Shown: piece after piece, positions 28,497 through 38,446 of the stretch
How the letters are laid out: each line of letters begins with the position of its first letter
Numbering within the stretch: the stretch's first letter is position 1
From: an uncultured Phocaeicola sp.
GTDB taxonomy: Bacteria > Bacteroidota > Bacteroidia > Bacteroidales > Bacteroidaceae
Direction: 5' to 3'
DNA: 64,000 nucleotides
NCBI GenBank assembly: GCA_947581855.1
Contig: CANPVZ010000004.1
Span: forward strand, 121,267-185,266
Translations under genes and position numbers: made by a program
The notes under the pieces: generated by a model
Database searches by the model: none
What the model was told of the DNA's origin: nothing
Seen by the model: only the letters and a program-made list of their open reading frames with translations

Positions 28497-30035
28497 TTAT
28501 TTGAGCCACCGTGGATCGCCTACTGTACTTGAGATTGTACCGGTGGCCTTGAAATTCACGCCAAAGTTGGGTTGTGTAAAGTCGAGAGGTTGATCTATCG
28601 GACCTACAAATGCAGCATCTTCCTCTGTCGCATATTTTGTTTTATCCGTATTATCAACACTGTTTTTAATGCCCCAAATAGTATTGGTTGCCATATTAAT
28701 GTTTTTCGTACAACCTCCCTGAATAAACTTTTGCAAACGCCATGTATCATAACAAATATTATTATTGAATGTAATTGTATAAGCGGCATTGCCAGGCGTA
28801 TTATTTCCAAATTCCTTATTGTCATATACACGATAAAAGGTGTTGTCTGTAATGATGGCAGAACCTTCGGCCGTTGGAAATACGCGGTCAAGATCTTTAT
28901 TATTAAAACGAATTAAACGATTCTTTCCATTCGATTGCAGATTATAGATTGTATTATTCTTCATAGTGATGTTTTTAATGCCACCATACCAAAATTGATT
29001 GCCGCTTGGAGCCTTAAATGCGTTTGAGTAACCGCAAATAACGGAACCATCTCCCCAGTGGGTACCATCATTGTCTAATTGTACGACACAATCGATAACA
29101 CGTACGTCACCTACTCCCCATGAGCATGGGCCAACAGCAAAGAGACAACATTTGACGTTTTTAAAAGCACATCCTTGTATGATAATCGGATTTTGTGTGA
29201 CATAACAATCCGCGAAATTATTACTTTTTCCACATATAATACCTTGGGCTTCCGCAGACAGACTCGCAGAGGGATTTGCGGATAACTCAACAACACCGTT
29301 TTTGTCGTTAATAGAGGTACAATCGAACAGAATGTTTTCAACGGTTAAACTTGTAGAAGTACGTATAACGCCATCTAACCCAACAGTTATTAATGGACGA
29401 TTGGTTTCGTCACTCGTCAATGTAACCATAGATGAAGCAAAATCCAACTCTGTGTTAAGAATATAACTTCCACCGGCTTCCAATTCGAAAATATATTCCG
29501 GGTCGCCAAACTTATCCATGATCGATTTAATAGACGAAGCTATATCTCCACTTTCGATCTGTATGGGTTGCACGTATGTACTCAACGATGCAAATACAGC
29601 AGTTTCCGCATCCTTGTTATTTAGGCTCGTATTGCCGATAGCCCGAATACTTACTTCATAATGTTTGTCTCTTTCTCTAGGAAACGAAAAAGACACTCCA
29701 TCCACTACATCATTATAGACTTCCTCAGGATTGGTAGGATCATTCACTATCTTTGCGATACACTCATAGCCACTCGCTCCTGACACAACGGGCCATGATA
29801 CTTTTACGCTTTGTGTCCCATCCGCATTGAATACACGCGAGAAGCTAATATTCTCTTGCTTTGGAGATTCTAATTGCGAATTACTTACATCGCTTTTGAA
29901 TAATTCGTTGTTTTCAAATCCTTGCTGACAAGAAGCCAAAAATAAAGCCCCTATGGCAAAAGACCATAAAACGCTTTTCTTTCCTCTTCCCCATCCATTA
30001 GGGCAAAAAGGAATCATTAGTGATTTTCTTTTCAT
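28497..30035 (-). CDS. Surface lipoprotein with Fn3-like and beta-helix domains, paralogue of 15086-16612
   Basis: 512 residues from the Met at 30035. This start is preferred over a possible one at 30059 because it aligns with MRKKSFIIP of the paralogue and both follow the same leader ending in AATCT. The lipobox is LFLASC. The Fn3-like segment (VKVSWPVVSGASGYE) precedes a beta-helix region (IKNITMKNNTIYNLQSNGKN) ending in TISSTVGDPRWLK. DUF4957/DUF5123-like proteins of this type accompany pectin PULs; binding or scaffold function is likely but unproven. susC follows after 32 bp. Confidence 0.82.
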   Translation of the reverse strand: MKRKSLMIPFCPNGWGRGKKSVLWSFAIGALFLASCQQGFENNELFKSDVSNSQLESPKQENISFSRVFNADGTQSVKVSWPVVSGASGYECIAKIVNDPTNPEEVYNDVVDGVSFSFPRERDKHYEVSIRAIGNTSLNNKDAETAVFASLSTYVQPIQIESGDIASSIKSIMDKFGDPEYIFELEAGGSYILNTELDFASSMVTLTSDETNRPLITVGLDGVIRTSTSLTVENILFDCTSINDKNGVVELSANPSASLSAEAQGIICGKSNNFADCYVTQNPIIIQGCAFKNVKCCLFAVGPCSWGVGDVRVIDCVVQLDNDGTHWGDGSVICGYSNAFKAPSGNQFWYGGIKNITMKNNTIYNLQSNGKNRLIRFNNKDLDRVFPTAEGSAIITDNTFYRVYDNKEFGNNTPGNAAYTITFNNNICYDTWRLQKFIQGGCTKNINMATNTIWGIKNSVDNTDKTKYATEEDAAFVGPIDQPLDFTQPNFGVNFKATGTISSTVGDPRWLK

Positions 30036-30112
30036 AGATTGATTTTTTAAGTTAAACATATATGTTTACAATCGGTTTTTATGCAACTTTTATTCTGTAA
30101 AAGATGTATTCT

Positions 30113-30159
30113 TTTCATTTTAAATTAGCCCTTTACGCTGATAAGTACCCGTGGGACTT
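30113..30159 (-). repeat. Right arm of the perfect 47-bp inverted repeat
   Basis: Exact reverse complement of 14956-15002. On this side there is no susC coding sequence next to it. The neighbouring 30160-30267 is AT-rich non-coding DNA that leads into the pectate lyase promoter. Confidence 0.9.
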
Positions 30160-30267
30160 TTACAATTCATTTTAATTTTATAAAACCTCTTTATTATAAA
30201 ATAGTGTAAAAATCATCTTATAAATCATAAAAGACTGTTAGGTGCTTATTACTTTCTCCCTTTTCGC

Positions 30268-30277
30268 GTGTCTATTA
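30268..30277 (+). promoter_or_regulatory. GTGTCTATTA motif, putative ECF-sigma promoter element (site 3, pectate lyase)
   Basis: Third identical copy, 26 bp before the pectate lyase ATG. The preceding CCCTTTTCGC resembles GCCGTTTCAT before site 2. It suggests that the lyase belongs to the same sigma regulon as the fecR-susC-susD operon. Confidence 0.55.
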
Positions 30278-30303
30278 GCATATATTAATACAAAGAATCG
30301 ACT

Positions 30304-32040
30304 ATGAAAAAGAAGTATTTAATGGGTATAGCCATAGTCAGTATGTTGGGTTCGACTACTGCTTTTGCTCAATATCCGTCTGTTACTGCAGAAGCTGGTG
30401 CTGCATTTGCTAAAACAAAAGCAGAGTTTTACAGAAAATCAAATGAGGCATGGGAGAAAGCCCTACCTATTGTACTAAAAGAAGCTAAAGAAGGGCGACC
30501 ATATATTCCTTGGGCTGCTCGTCCATATGATTTACCACAAGCTAGGATTCCGGCTTTTCCGGGAGCTGAAGGTGGTGGTATGTATAGCTTTGGAGGACGT
30601 GGAGGTAAAGTTATTACCGTTACAAACTTAAATGATAGTGGTCCAGGTTCATTCCGTGAAGCTTGTGAAACAGGTGGTGCACGTATCATCGTTTTTAATG
30701 TCTCAGGTATTATCAAACTGGAAACTCCTATCATAGTAAGAGCTCCGTATATTACTATTGCAGGACAAACGGCTCCAGGTGATGGTGTTTGTATTGCAGG
30801 AGAATCATTTTGGGTAGATACTCACGATGTGGTAGTTCGTCACATGCGCTTCCGTCGTGGTGAAACTAAAGTAACTCACCGTGACGATTCATTCGGCGGA
30901 AATCCTGTAGGTAATATTATGATCGACCATTGTTCTTGTACATGGGGATTGGATGAAAACATTTCATTCTACCGACACATGTATAATCCAAGCGAAGGAC
31001 AATACGAAACAAAAGATCTGAAGCTCCCGACCGTAAATGTCACTATCCAAAATACTATTTCAGCTAAAGCATTGGATACTTATAACCATGCTTTCGGAAG
31101 TACATTAGGTGGTGAAAACTGTGCTTTCATGCGTAACCTTTGGGCAAGCAACTCCGGTCGTAACCCATCTATAGGATGGAACGGTATTTTCAACTTCGTT
31201 AATAATGTGGTATACAACTGGGTACACCGTTCATCAGATGGTGGCGATTATACAGCAATGTTTAATATGATAAACAATTACTATAAACCAGGACCTGCCA
31301 CTCCGAAAGAAGAAAACATAAGTCACCGTATTCTCAAACCTGAAGCGGGTCGTAGCAAGTTAAACTATAAAGCATACGGACGTGTATATGCAAACGGTAA
31401 TATTATGGAAGGCTTCCCCGAAATTACCAAAGACAACTGGGCTGGAGGAATTCAAGTCGAAGAACAACCTAATACCGAGGGTTATACTGAAAATATGCGT
31501 GTATACGAACCGTTTGCTATGCCTTATATCAATATTACTTCCGCAAACGACGCATACGATTATGTATTGAAAAACGTAGGTGCCAATATTCCTTGTCGTG
31601 ATATAGTAGACGAACGTATTGTAGAAGAAGTTCGTACCAACCAACCTTATTACGAAAAGAAACTCCCGAAAGACGCATATGGAGATCTTACAGGATTAGC
31701 TACAAAATCAATGGGAGAAGACGGACAGTTTAAATATCGCCGTTTACCGAAAGACTCATATAAAATTGGAATTATTACGGATATTAGACAAATGGGAGGA
31801 TATCCTGAATACAAAGGAACTCCTTACAAAGACTCCGATAAGGATGGTATGCCGGATGAATGGGAAATTGCCAATGGTTTAAATCCAAATGATCCAAGCG
31901 ATGCAAACGCCGACTGTACAGGTGACGGATATACCAATATCGAAAAGTATATCAATGGTATCAGTACCAAAAATAAGATAGATTGGACTGATATGAGAAA
32001 TAATTACGATACTTTAGCTGAAAAAGGAAAATTAATGTAA
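30304..32040 (+). CDS. Secreted pectate lyase, PL1-type, with calcium-binding tail
   Basis: 578 residues with signal peptide (GIAIVSMLGSTTAFAQ). The parallel beta-helix domain (about 75-340) shows the PL1-type landmarks of Bacteroides enzymes: FPGAEGGGMYSFGGRGGKV, RHMRFRRGE, DDSFGGNPVGNIMIDHCSCT then WGLDENISFY, and GRNPSIGWNG. Pectate lyases cut polygalacturonate by beta-elimination with Ca2+. A C-terminal segment (about 515-560, DSDKDGMPDEWEIANGLNPN then DADCTGDGYTN-like Asp spacing) resembles thrombospondin-3/EF-hand Ca2+ loops. Preceded by the putative ECF motif at 30268. It gives the PUL its likely substrate, pectin. A pectin rather than pectate substrate cannot be excluded. Confidence 0.88.
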   Translation: MKKKYLMGIAIVSMLGSTTAFAQYPSVTAEAGAAFAKTKAEFYRKSNEAWEKALPIVLKEAKEGRPYIPWAARPYDLPQARIPAFPGAEGGGMYSFGGRGGKVITVTNLNDSGPGSFREACETGGARIIVFNVSGIIKLETPIIVRAPYITIAGQTAPGDGVCIAGESFWVDTHDVVVRHMRFRRGETKVTHRDDSFGGNPVGNIMIDHCSCTWGLDENISFYRHMYNPSEGQYETKDLKLPTVNVTIQNTISAKALDTYNHAFGSTLGGENCAFMRNLWASNSGRNPSIGWNGIFNFVNNVVYNWVHRSSDGGDYTAMFNMINNYYKPGPATPKEENISHRILKPEAGRSKLNYKAYGRVYANGNIMEGFPEITKDNWAGGIQVEEQPNTEGYTENMRVYEPFAMPYINITSANDAYDYVLKNVGANIPCRDIVDERIVEEVRTNQPYYEKKLPKDAYGDLTGLATKSMGEDGQFKYRRLPKDSYKIGIITDIRQMGGYPEYKGTPYKDSDKDGMPDEWEIANGLNPNDPSDANADCTGDGYTNIEKYINGISTKNKIDWTDMRNNYDTLAEKGKLM

Positions 32041-32199
32041 CAAATTTTGATTGTGTTCATTTTAAGCAATAAAAGGAATTATCATTGTTTCAAAAGTATT
32101 GAGAGAAGTAAACACTTAGATGTTTATACATGGAATTCTTTCTTACTGAATGAATAACGATAGTTCAAATCAATCAAAAACAAAGATTGAAGCCTGTGG

Positions 32200-32240
32200 A
32201 ATTAAAGTTTGAGTGTTTAGTAAACACTTGAACTTTAATT
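32200..32240. terminator. Near-perfect 20-bp stem hairpin between pectate lyase and DUF3826 genes
   Basis: 32200-32219 pairs with 32221-32240 with two mismatches and a one-base centre. It lies in the 311-bp gap between the two genes. The stem is AT-rich and no clear T-tract follows, so it may be a weak terminator or attenuator, or an RNA-stability element. Confidence 0.5.
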
Positions 32241-32351
32241 CTAAACAGACTTAACAAATAATACTTGTTTTATAACTTTCCATTGACAAAAACACATATA
32301 AGAATTAAAAATAAAATTTATTCATAACTGATTATTAAAAAGTTAATTACA

Positions 32352-33023
32352 ATGAAATTAAAATACTCTTCTATACTCGTTTTACTCTTATTTGTTTCAA
32401 CAGTGGCAAAAGCCGTTGACTTGAACAGTAAAAACAGAGATCCTAAATATGTAGAATCGATTGTAGCCCGTTCTCAAAAAATCGTTGATAAATTGGGCTT
32501 GACAGACAAAACGATAGCTAAAGAAGTTTGTACTATCATAGCAAATCGTTATTTTGAATTGAACGATATTTATGAAATACGGGATAATAAAGTAAAGCAA
32601 GTAAAAGAATCCGGAATAACGGGAATTGAAAAAGATAATGCGATTAAAGCAGCTAACAACGAAAAAGATGCCGCACTTTATCGTTCGCATTTTGCTTTTC
32701 CGGCATCTCTTTCACTTTATTTAAACGATAAACAAATAGAAGCAGTAAAAGACGGAATGACATATGGAGTGGTAAAAGTTACTTATGATGCCACTCTTGA
32801 TATGATTCCTTCTTTAAAAGAAGATGAAAAAGCACAAATATATGCTTGGTTGGTAGAAGCACGTGAATTTGCCATGGATGCAGAAAATTCAAATAAAAAA
32901 CATGAAGCATTTGGTAAATATAAAGGACGTATCAATAATTATCTTTCTAAACGAGGATATAATTTAACCAAAGAAAGAGAAGCTTGGTATAAACGTATCG
33001 AAGAAAAGAAAAATAAAAAATAA
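32352..33023 (+). CDS. Secreted DUF3826 protein
   Basis: 223 residues with a signal peptide (YSSILVLLLFVSTVAKA) and a helical, Lys/Glu-rich mature part. Recognizable family landmarks are VARSQKIVDKLGLTD, FAFPASLSLYLNDKQIEAVK and MTYGVVKVTYDATLDMIPSL, matching DUF3826, which is often encoded next to pectate lyases or rhamnogalacturonan enzymes in Bacteroidetes PULs. Its function is unknown. It is the last PUL gene here and ends just before the bidirectional terminator at 33056-33087. Confidence 0.8.
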   Translation: MKLKYSSILVLLLFVSTVAKAVDLNSKNRDPKYVESIVARSQKIVDKLGLTDKTIAKEVCTIIANRYFELNDIYEIRDNKVKQVKESGITGIEKDNAIKAANNEKDAALYRSHFAFPASLSLYLNDKQIEAVKDGMTYGVVKVTYDATLDMIPSLKEDEKAQIYAWLVEAREFAMDAENSNKKHEAFGKYKGRINNYLSKRGYNLTKEREAWYKRIEEKKNKK

Positions 33024-33055
33024 TTTCGGATTCTTATATAGTTAGTCTTAACAAA

Positions 33056-33087
33056 ACGGGCGGCTCTTTATTTTTAGAGTCGCCCGT
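33056..33087. terminator. Bidirectional intrinsic terminator
   Basis: ACGGGCGGCTCT (33056-33067) pairs with AGAGTCGCCCGT (33076-33087) around an 8-nt T-rich loop, with one G-U type position. A T-rich stretch follows on each strand. It ends the DUF3826 gene on plus and the small gene at 33120-33200 on minus. Confidence 0.85.
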
Positions 33088-33119
33088 TATTACTTTAATT
33101 TCAATATCTCCCAAAATTT

Positions 33120-33200
33120 CTACATCAAACCTCCGTTAGAGGAATGAGTTGTTGAGGCTATCATTACAGTTGCCACCAACACACTAATAACTAATGACAT
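33120..33200 (-). CDS. Possible 26-residue hydrophobic small protein with its own promoter
   Basis: On the minus strand an ATG at 33200 opens a 26-codon frame ending at 33120. The peptide begins MSLVISVLVATVMIAS and continues into a polar tail (TTHSSNGG), a single membrane-helix pattern. AAAGG lies about 10 nt before the ATG. A consensus promoter lies 80-110 bp upstream and the strong terminator lies 33 bp after the stop, so a transcript of about 220 nt bounded by signals is supported more firmly than the peptide itself. It may instead be a small RNA. I could not assign a family; Bacteroides genomes do contain tiny membrane peptides of this kind. Confidence 0.5.
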   Translation of the reverse strand: MSLVISVLVATVMIASTTHSSNGGLM

Positions 33201-33281
33201 AATCTTTTTACCTTTACTATTACCTATTAAATACTTCCTTGCTGAAGTATTATTCTGTTATCCTTTGTAATATTTTCACTG

Positions 33282-33312
33282 CAAAAATACGTTCTCTTTT
33301 CAGAGTAACAAA
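33282..33312 (-). promoter_or_regulatory. Consensus promoter TTTG-N19-TATTTTTG on the minus strand
   Basis: Read on minus, TTTG (33312-33309) and TATTTTTG (33289-33282) are 19 nt apart, a full match to the Bacteroidetes primary promoter. Transcription would start near 33275 and run left into the small frame at 33200 and the terminator at 33087. No other gene lies in its path. Confidence 0.78.
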
Positions 33313-33698
33313 CAAAAGATATGTTTTTTAGCATAATTATATTATTTTCTTGACTTATATCAATTTATTCCGTTATCGAACACGAAATCTTTAATTTTAA
33401 AAATTAAAAGAATATGAATTCTAATAGGAAAAAGAAAAACAGCTCAAGTTAGTATAGATTTATACTCTTCAAAAAGGAAAAAAGAATCTCTGAATTCCGA
33501 ATAAATCTCCATATCTCTGAGATTTTATAATTAATCGACAATAACCAAGATTTCTTTAAGAAGTGAAATGAATTTTTTCTACCAATATCATACAAACAAA
33601 ATATAAAGTTATAAAAGAAGAAAATAGGTAACTTTCACTATCTTTGCAGACTGAAACTGAATGAACTAACAAAATAATCATATAAAACATATATCGCT

Positions 33699-36600
33699 AT
33701 GGAATATAATTTCAGAGAGATTGAAAAGAAATGGCATCAACGGTGGGTAGAAAACAAAACTTACCAAGTAACAGAAGACGAATCCAAAAAGAAATTTTAT
33801 GTATTAAATATGTTCCCATATCCTTCCGGAGCAGGTTTGCACGTAGGTCACCCGCTGGGATACATCGCTTCGGATATTTATGCACGCTACAAACGCCTGC
33901 AAGGCTATAATGTATTGAACCCTATGGGATATGACTCATATGGTCTGCCGGCTGAACAATATGCTATCCAAACCGGACAACATCCGGCTATTACCACCGT
34001 TAATAATATAAACCGTTATCGGGAACAATTAGATAAAATAGGTTTTTCATTCGATTGGAATCGTGAAATCCGCACTTGTGATTCCGAATACTACCACTGG
34101 ACACAATGGGCATTCCAAAAAATGTTTAACAGTTATTACTGTAATCAGGAAAAAAAGGCACGTCCTATTGAAGAATTAATTGAGATTTTTTCCAAAAATG
34201 GTAATGAAGGATTGGATATTGCTTGTAGCGAAGAAATTTCGTTTACTGCTACGGAATGGAATGCCATGAATGAAAAGCAACAGCAAGAAATATTGATGAA
34301 TTACCGTATTGCTTACTTGGGTGAAACTATGGTAAACTGGTGTCCACAATTAGGTACGGTACTCGCTAATGATGAGGTAGTTGACGGTGTATCGGAACGG
34401 GGAGGGTATCCTGTAATACAAAAGAAAATGCGTCAATGGTGCTTGCGTGTATCAGCCTATGCACAACGTCTGCTCGACGGATTGGATACCATTGAATGGA
34501 CAGATTCATTAAAAGAAACACAACGTAACTGGATAGGACGTTCAGAAGGTACGGAAGTGCAATTCAAAATCAAAAAAGATGAAACTCGTGATAAAGCAGA
34601 CAATCAAGAAGTAGAATTTACTATTTTTACCACCCGCGCAGATACTATGTTTGGTGTCACTTTCATGGTACTGGCTCCCGAAAGCGAACTAGTTTGGCAA
34701 GTAACCACTCCCGCACAAAAAGCTGAAGTAGAAGCTTATTTGGATGCCACTAAGAAACGTACAGAACGAGAACGTATTGCAGATCGCCGCGTAACGGGTG
34801 TATTTACTGGCGCATATGCCATTAATCCTATGACTGGAGAAGAAGTTCCGGTATGGATAAGCGATTATGTATTGGCCGGATATGGTACAGGTGCTATTAT
34901 GGCTGTACCGGCACATGATAGTCGAGACTATGCTTTCGCCAAACATTTCGGGCTGGAAATTCGTCCGTTAATTGAAGGTTGTGATGTTTCGGAAGAAAGC
35001 TTTGATGCCAAAGAAGGTATTGTGAAAAATTCTCCATGCTTAACAAAGGAAGATGGAACTCCTATTCTTGATGAAAACGGCAACCTCAAAAAACCATATT
35101 GCGACCTAAACTTAAACGGACTGACAGTAAAAGAGGCTATCGCCGCTACCAAGAAATATGTAAAAGAACACAATTTGGGACGAGTAAAAGTAAACTTCCG
35201 TCTACGAGATGCTATCTTTTCACGCCAACGTTACTGGGGAGAACCCTTCCCTGTATATTATAAGGATAATATGCCCTATATGATTGATGAAACTTGCCTG
35301 CCATTGGAACTTCCGGAGGTGGACAAGTTCTTACCTACCGAAACGGGTGAACCTCCCTTAGGACATGCTACCAAATGGGCATGGGATACAGTAAACAAAT
35401 GTGTAGTAGAGAATACCCAAATAGATAATCAAACCATTTTTCCGATAGAACTGAATACCATGCCGGGATTTGCCGGTTCGTCCGCTTACTATTTACGTTA
35501 CATGGATCCACATAATCACAAAGCATTGGTTTCAGAAAAAGCCGATCGTTACTGGCAAAATGTAGACCTTTATGTAGGAGGTACGGAACACGCCACAGGA
35601 CATTTGATTTACTCTCGTTTTTGGAATAAATTCCTATTCGACCTGAATATTAGCGTTAAAGAAGAACCCTTCCAAAAATTAGTTAACCAAGGAATGATTC
35701 AAGGACGAAGTAATTTCGTATATCGTTATTATTCCTGGAAAATGGAAGGTGAAACTAAGGAAGTAATACCTACAAACATATTTATTTCAAAAAGCATTGC
35801 TGATGGTATTTCTAAAGGAAAATACACATCCGAAGAATTGAGCAAACTATTCAAAGAATCTAATGTGAATATTCCTAACGAACTGCTTACGAACCAAGGA
35901 GTAAACGAAATTCATGTAGATGTGAATATGGTATCAAATGACATACTTGATATCGAAGCTTTTAAAAATTGGCGTCCGGAATACAATCATGCTGAATTTT
36001 TACTTGAAGACGGCAAATACATCTGCGGATGGGCAGTAGAGAAAATGAGTAAATCTATGTATAATGTAGTGAACCCTGATATGATTGTAGAAAAATACGG
36101 CGCTGATACACTACGTATGTACGAAATGTTTCTCGGTCCGGTAGAACAATCCAAACCTTGGGATACTAACGGTATCGACGGTGTACACCGTTTTCTCAAA
36201 AAACTTTGGGGCTTATTTTACAGTCGCACAGATGAATTCCTTCCAAAGAATGAAGAACCATCCAAAGAAGAATTGAAAGCCATCCATAAATTAATAAAGA
36301 AAGTAGGAGAAGATATCGAAAACTTCTCATACAACACTTCTGTCAGCGCTTTCATGATTTGTGTAAACGAACTTACACAACTAAAATGTAATAAACAACC
36401 TATTTTGGAGAAACTTGTCATTTTGTTAGCACCCTTCGCGCCTCATATCAGTGAAGAATTATGGGAAGCTTTAGGACACGACACCTCCGTATGCGATGCA
36501 CAATGGCCGGTATTTAACGAAGAATATCTGAAAGAAGATATGATAAAATATACCATATCCTTTAATGGAAAAGCTCGCTTTACATTGGATTTCCCCGTCG

Positions 36601-36725
36601 ATGTTGATAACGCTACCATTGAATCGATCGTGATGAACCACGAGATGTCACAAAAGTATATTGACGGACGAACTCCGAAAAAAGTAATTATTGTTCCAAA
36701 AAAGATTGTAAATATCGTATTATAA
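33699..36725 (+). CDS. leuS: Leucyl-tRNA synthetase
   Basis: Charges tRNA-Leu with leucine in the cytoplasm. The class I signature HIGH appears as [16 protein letters not shown] and the KMSKS loop as [14 protein letters not shown]. The CP1 editing domain carries the T-rich [13 protein letters not shown] and the [19 protein letters not shown] motif. At 1008 residues it is longer than the roughly 860 of the E. coli enzyme. Extra segments lie near residue 150-205 and just before the KMSKS region (about 680-740, rich in Lys, Glu and Ser). A TATCTTTG -7 box is at 33645-33652. It is followed by the YitT gene after 32 bp. Confidence 0.97.
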   Translation: MEYNFREIEKKWHQRWVENKTYQVTEDESKKKFYVLNMFPYPSGAGLHVGHPLGYIASDIYARYKRLQGYNVLNPMGYDSYGLPAEQYAIQTGQHPAITTVNNINRYREQLDKIGFSFDWNREIRTCDSEYYHWTQWAFQKMFNSYYCNQEKKARPIEELIEIFSKNGNEGLDIACSEEISFTATEWNAMNEKQQQEILMNYRIAYLGETMVNWCPQLGTVLANDEVVDGVSERGGYPVIQKKMRQWCLRVSAYAQRLLDGLDTIEWTDSLKETQRNWIGRSEGTEVQFKIKKDETRDKADNQEVEFTIFTTRADTMFGVTFMVLAPESELVWQVTTPAQKAEVEAYLDATKKRTERERIADRRVTGVFTGAYAINPMTGEEVPVWISDYVLAGYGTGAIMAVPAHDSRDYAFAKHFGLEIRPLIEGCDVSEESFDAKEGIVKNSPCLTKEDGTPILDENGNLKKPYCDLNLNGLTVKEAIAATKKYVKEHNLGRVKVNFRLRDAIFSRQRYWGEPFPVYYKDNMPYMIDETCLPLELPEVDKFLPTETGEPPLGHATKWAWDTVNKCVVENTQIDNQTIFPIELNTMPGFAGSSAYYLRYMDPHNHKALVSEKADRYWQNVDLYVGGTEHATGHLIYSRFWNKFLFDLNISVKEEPFQKLVNQGMIQGRSNFVYRYYSWKMEGETKEVIPTNIFISKSIADGISKGKYTSEELSKLFKESNVNIPNELLTNQGVNEIHVDVNMVSNDILDIEAFKNWRPEYNHAEFLLEDGKYICGWAVEKMSKSMYNVVNPDMIVEKYGADTLRMYEMFLGPVEQSKPWDTNGIDGVHRFLKKLWGLFYSRTDEFLPKNEEPSKEELKAIHKLIKKVGEDIENFSYNTSVSAFMICVNELTQLKCNKQPILEKLVILLAPFAPHISEELWEALGHDTSVCDAQWPVFNEEYLKEDMIKYTISFNGKARFTLDFPVDVDNATIESIVMNHEMSQKYIDGRTPKKVIIVPKKIVNIVL

Positions 36726-36757
36726 ACCTATAACCTAACAAATAGAAAAATACGTCA

Positions 36758-37654
36758 ATGAGCAAACTGGCTACTATGGATCTTTGGCGGGAATCCAAAG
36801 ATTATATTATGATAACTTTCGGGTTAATTCTTTATTCATTGGGATGGACTTGCTTTTTACTGCCTTATCAGATTACAACAGGCGGTGTAACAGGTATTTC
36901 CGCTATCATTTACTATGCAACAGGCATCGAAATCCAAGTCTCGTACTTTTTCATCAATGCCGTCTTCCTGATATTCGCTTTAAAAATATTAGGATTCAAA
37001 TTTTGCATCAAAACTATATATGCTGTGTTTGCCATGACGTTTTTCCTATGGTTGTTTCAGGAAATGATGAAAGACGATGTGGGTAAGTTCGTATTGCTTA
37101 TAGGAGAGGGACAAGACTTTATGGGATGTGTATTAGGCTCCTGCATGTGTGGCATTGGCATAGCTGTTGTTTTTTTAAATAACGGCAGTACAGGTGGTAC
37201 AGATATTATTGCCGCTATTGTCAACAAATATCGCGATGTAACGTTCGGACGAATGATTATGTATTGCGATATTATTATTATCTCTTCTTGTTACTTTATT
37301 TTCCACGACTGGCGTAGAGTAGTATTCGGATTCGCCACGCTTATTATCATGAGTTTTATTATGGACTATGTAATAAACAGTGCGCGGCAATCCGTACAAT
37401 TTCTTATTTTCTCGAAAAAATATGACGAAATAGCCGAAGCAGTCACTCATAACTTACATCGTGGCGTCACTATTCTCGATGGAACAGGATGGTACAGTAA
37501 ACAACCAGTTAAAGTTATTGTCATTCTTGCTAAACGAAGCCAGAGTGTTAATATTTTCCGTTTGGTAAAAGACATTGATCCTAACGCATTTGTTTCACAA
37601 AGCAATGTTGTAGGTGTGTACGGCGAAGGATTCGATAGAATTAAAGTAAAATAA
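36758..37654 (+). CDS. YitT-family membrane protein (DUF161/DUF2179)
   Basis: 298 residues with five or six hydrophobic helices (from [20 protein letters not shown] through [17 protein letters not shown]) and a C-terminal cytoplasmic DUF2179 domain (about 215-295, [20 protein letters not shown]). The family motifs [10 protein letters not shown] and [12 protein letters not shown] are intact. Transport function has been proposed for the family but not shown. The rdgB start follows 2 bp after its stop, so these genes, perhaps with leuS, are one transcription unit. Confidence 0.92.
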   Translation: MSKLATMDLWRESKDYIMITFGLILYSLGWTCFLLPYQITTGGVTGISAIIYYATGIEIQVSYFFINAVFLIFALKILGFKFCIKTIYAVFAMTFFLWLFQEMMKDDVGKFVLLIGEGQDFMGCVLGSCMCGIGIAVVFLNNGSTGGTDIIAAIVNKYRDVTFGRMIMYCDIIIISSCYFIFHDWRRVVFGFATLIIMSFIMDYVINSARQSVQFLIFSKKYDEIAEAVTHNLHRGVTILDGTGWYSKQPVKVIVILAKRSQSVNIFRLVKDIDPNAFVSQSNVVGVYGEGFDRIKVK

Positions 37655-37656
37655 AT

Positions 37657-38244
37657 ATGAAAAGCAAACTTGTATTCGCTACTAACAACGCACATAAATT
37701 AAAAGAAATATCCGCTATTCTCAGCAATAAAGTGGAAATACTCGGTCTGAAAGATATCTGTTGTAATGTAGATATTCCCGAAACAGCTGATACCTTAGAA
37801 GGTAATGCCTTATTAAAAGCACAATACATTCAACAGCATTACGGATTTGATTGCTTTGCAGATGATACAGGTCTGGAAGTAGAAGCCCTACATGGTGCAC
37901 CGGGAGTCTATTCCGCCCGCTATGCCGGAGGCGAAGGACACGATTCGGAAGCTAATATGAAGCGGCTGTTAAAGGAACTAGAAGGAGAAGAAAATCGAAG
38001 AGCTCGTTTCCGTACGGTTATTGCCTTAATTCTAAATGGAGAAGTATATCAATTTGAAGGAACGGTTGAAGGAAACATTATCCGTAAAAAGCAAGGTACT
38101 TTCGGTTTTGGTTACGATCCTGTATTTGTACCTGAAGGTTATACTAAAACATTTGCCGAATTAGGAGAGGAAATAAAAAACCGTATTAGCCATCGTGCAC
38201 GAGCCGTACAAAAATTAGCGGAATTTCTGAAATCAAGAACTTAA
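37657..38244 (+). CDS. rdgB: XTP/dITP diphosphatase (RdgB/HAM1 family)
   Basis: Hydrolyses deaminated purine nucleoside triphosphates (XTP, ITP, dITP) to monophosphates, keeping them out of nucleic acids. 195 residues, the normal size. Family motifs: [12 protein letters not shown] at the N-terminus, [20 protein letters not shown] and [11 protein letters not shown], with the conserved Lys/Asp/Glu residues and the final ISHRARA. Translation is probably coupled to the YitT gene 2 bp upstream. Confidence 0.95.
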   Translation: MKSKLVFATNNAHKLKEISAILSNKVEILGLKDICCNVDIPETADTLEGNALLKAQYIQQHYGFDCFADDTGLEVEALHGAPGVYSARYAGGEGHDSEANMKRLLKELEGEENRRARFRTVIALILNGEVYQFEGTVEGNIIRKKQGTFGFGYDPVFVPEGYTKTFAELGEEIKNRISHRARAVQKLAEFLKSRT

Positions 38245-38446
38245 AAAAATAGAATCTTATAGATTTTATAAAGAAGTGACTATCCCCATCTTTATCTCAT
38301 CATATATACGTACATTATACATATTAGGATGGAACGAAAGTTCGTTTTATAAAACATGAAATGAAATACTTAAATAATAAGGAAGTAAGAAAACTATCAT
38401 ATATAAACTATCAATAAATATCTTGTAAAATAAATATAACCTTATT

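Noticed and set aside
14956..30159. Composite transposon bounded by 47-bp inverted repeats
   Set aside because: No transposase, no target duplication seen, and the rest of the interrupted susC is not found beyond the right arm.
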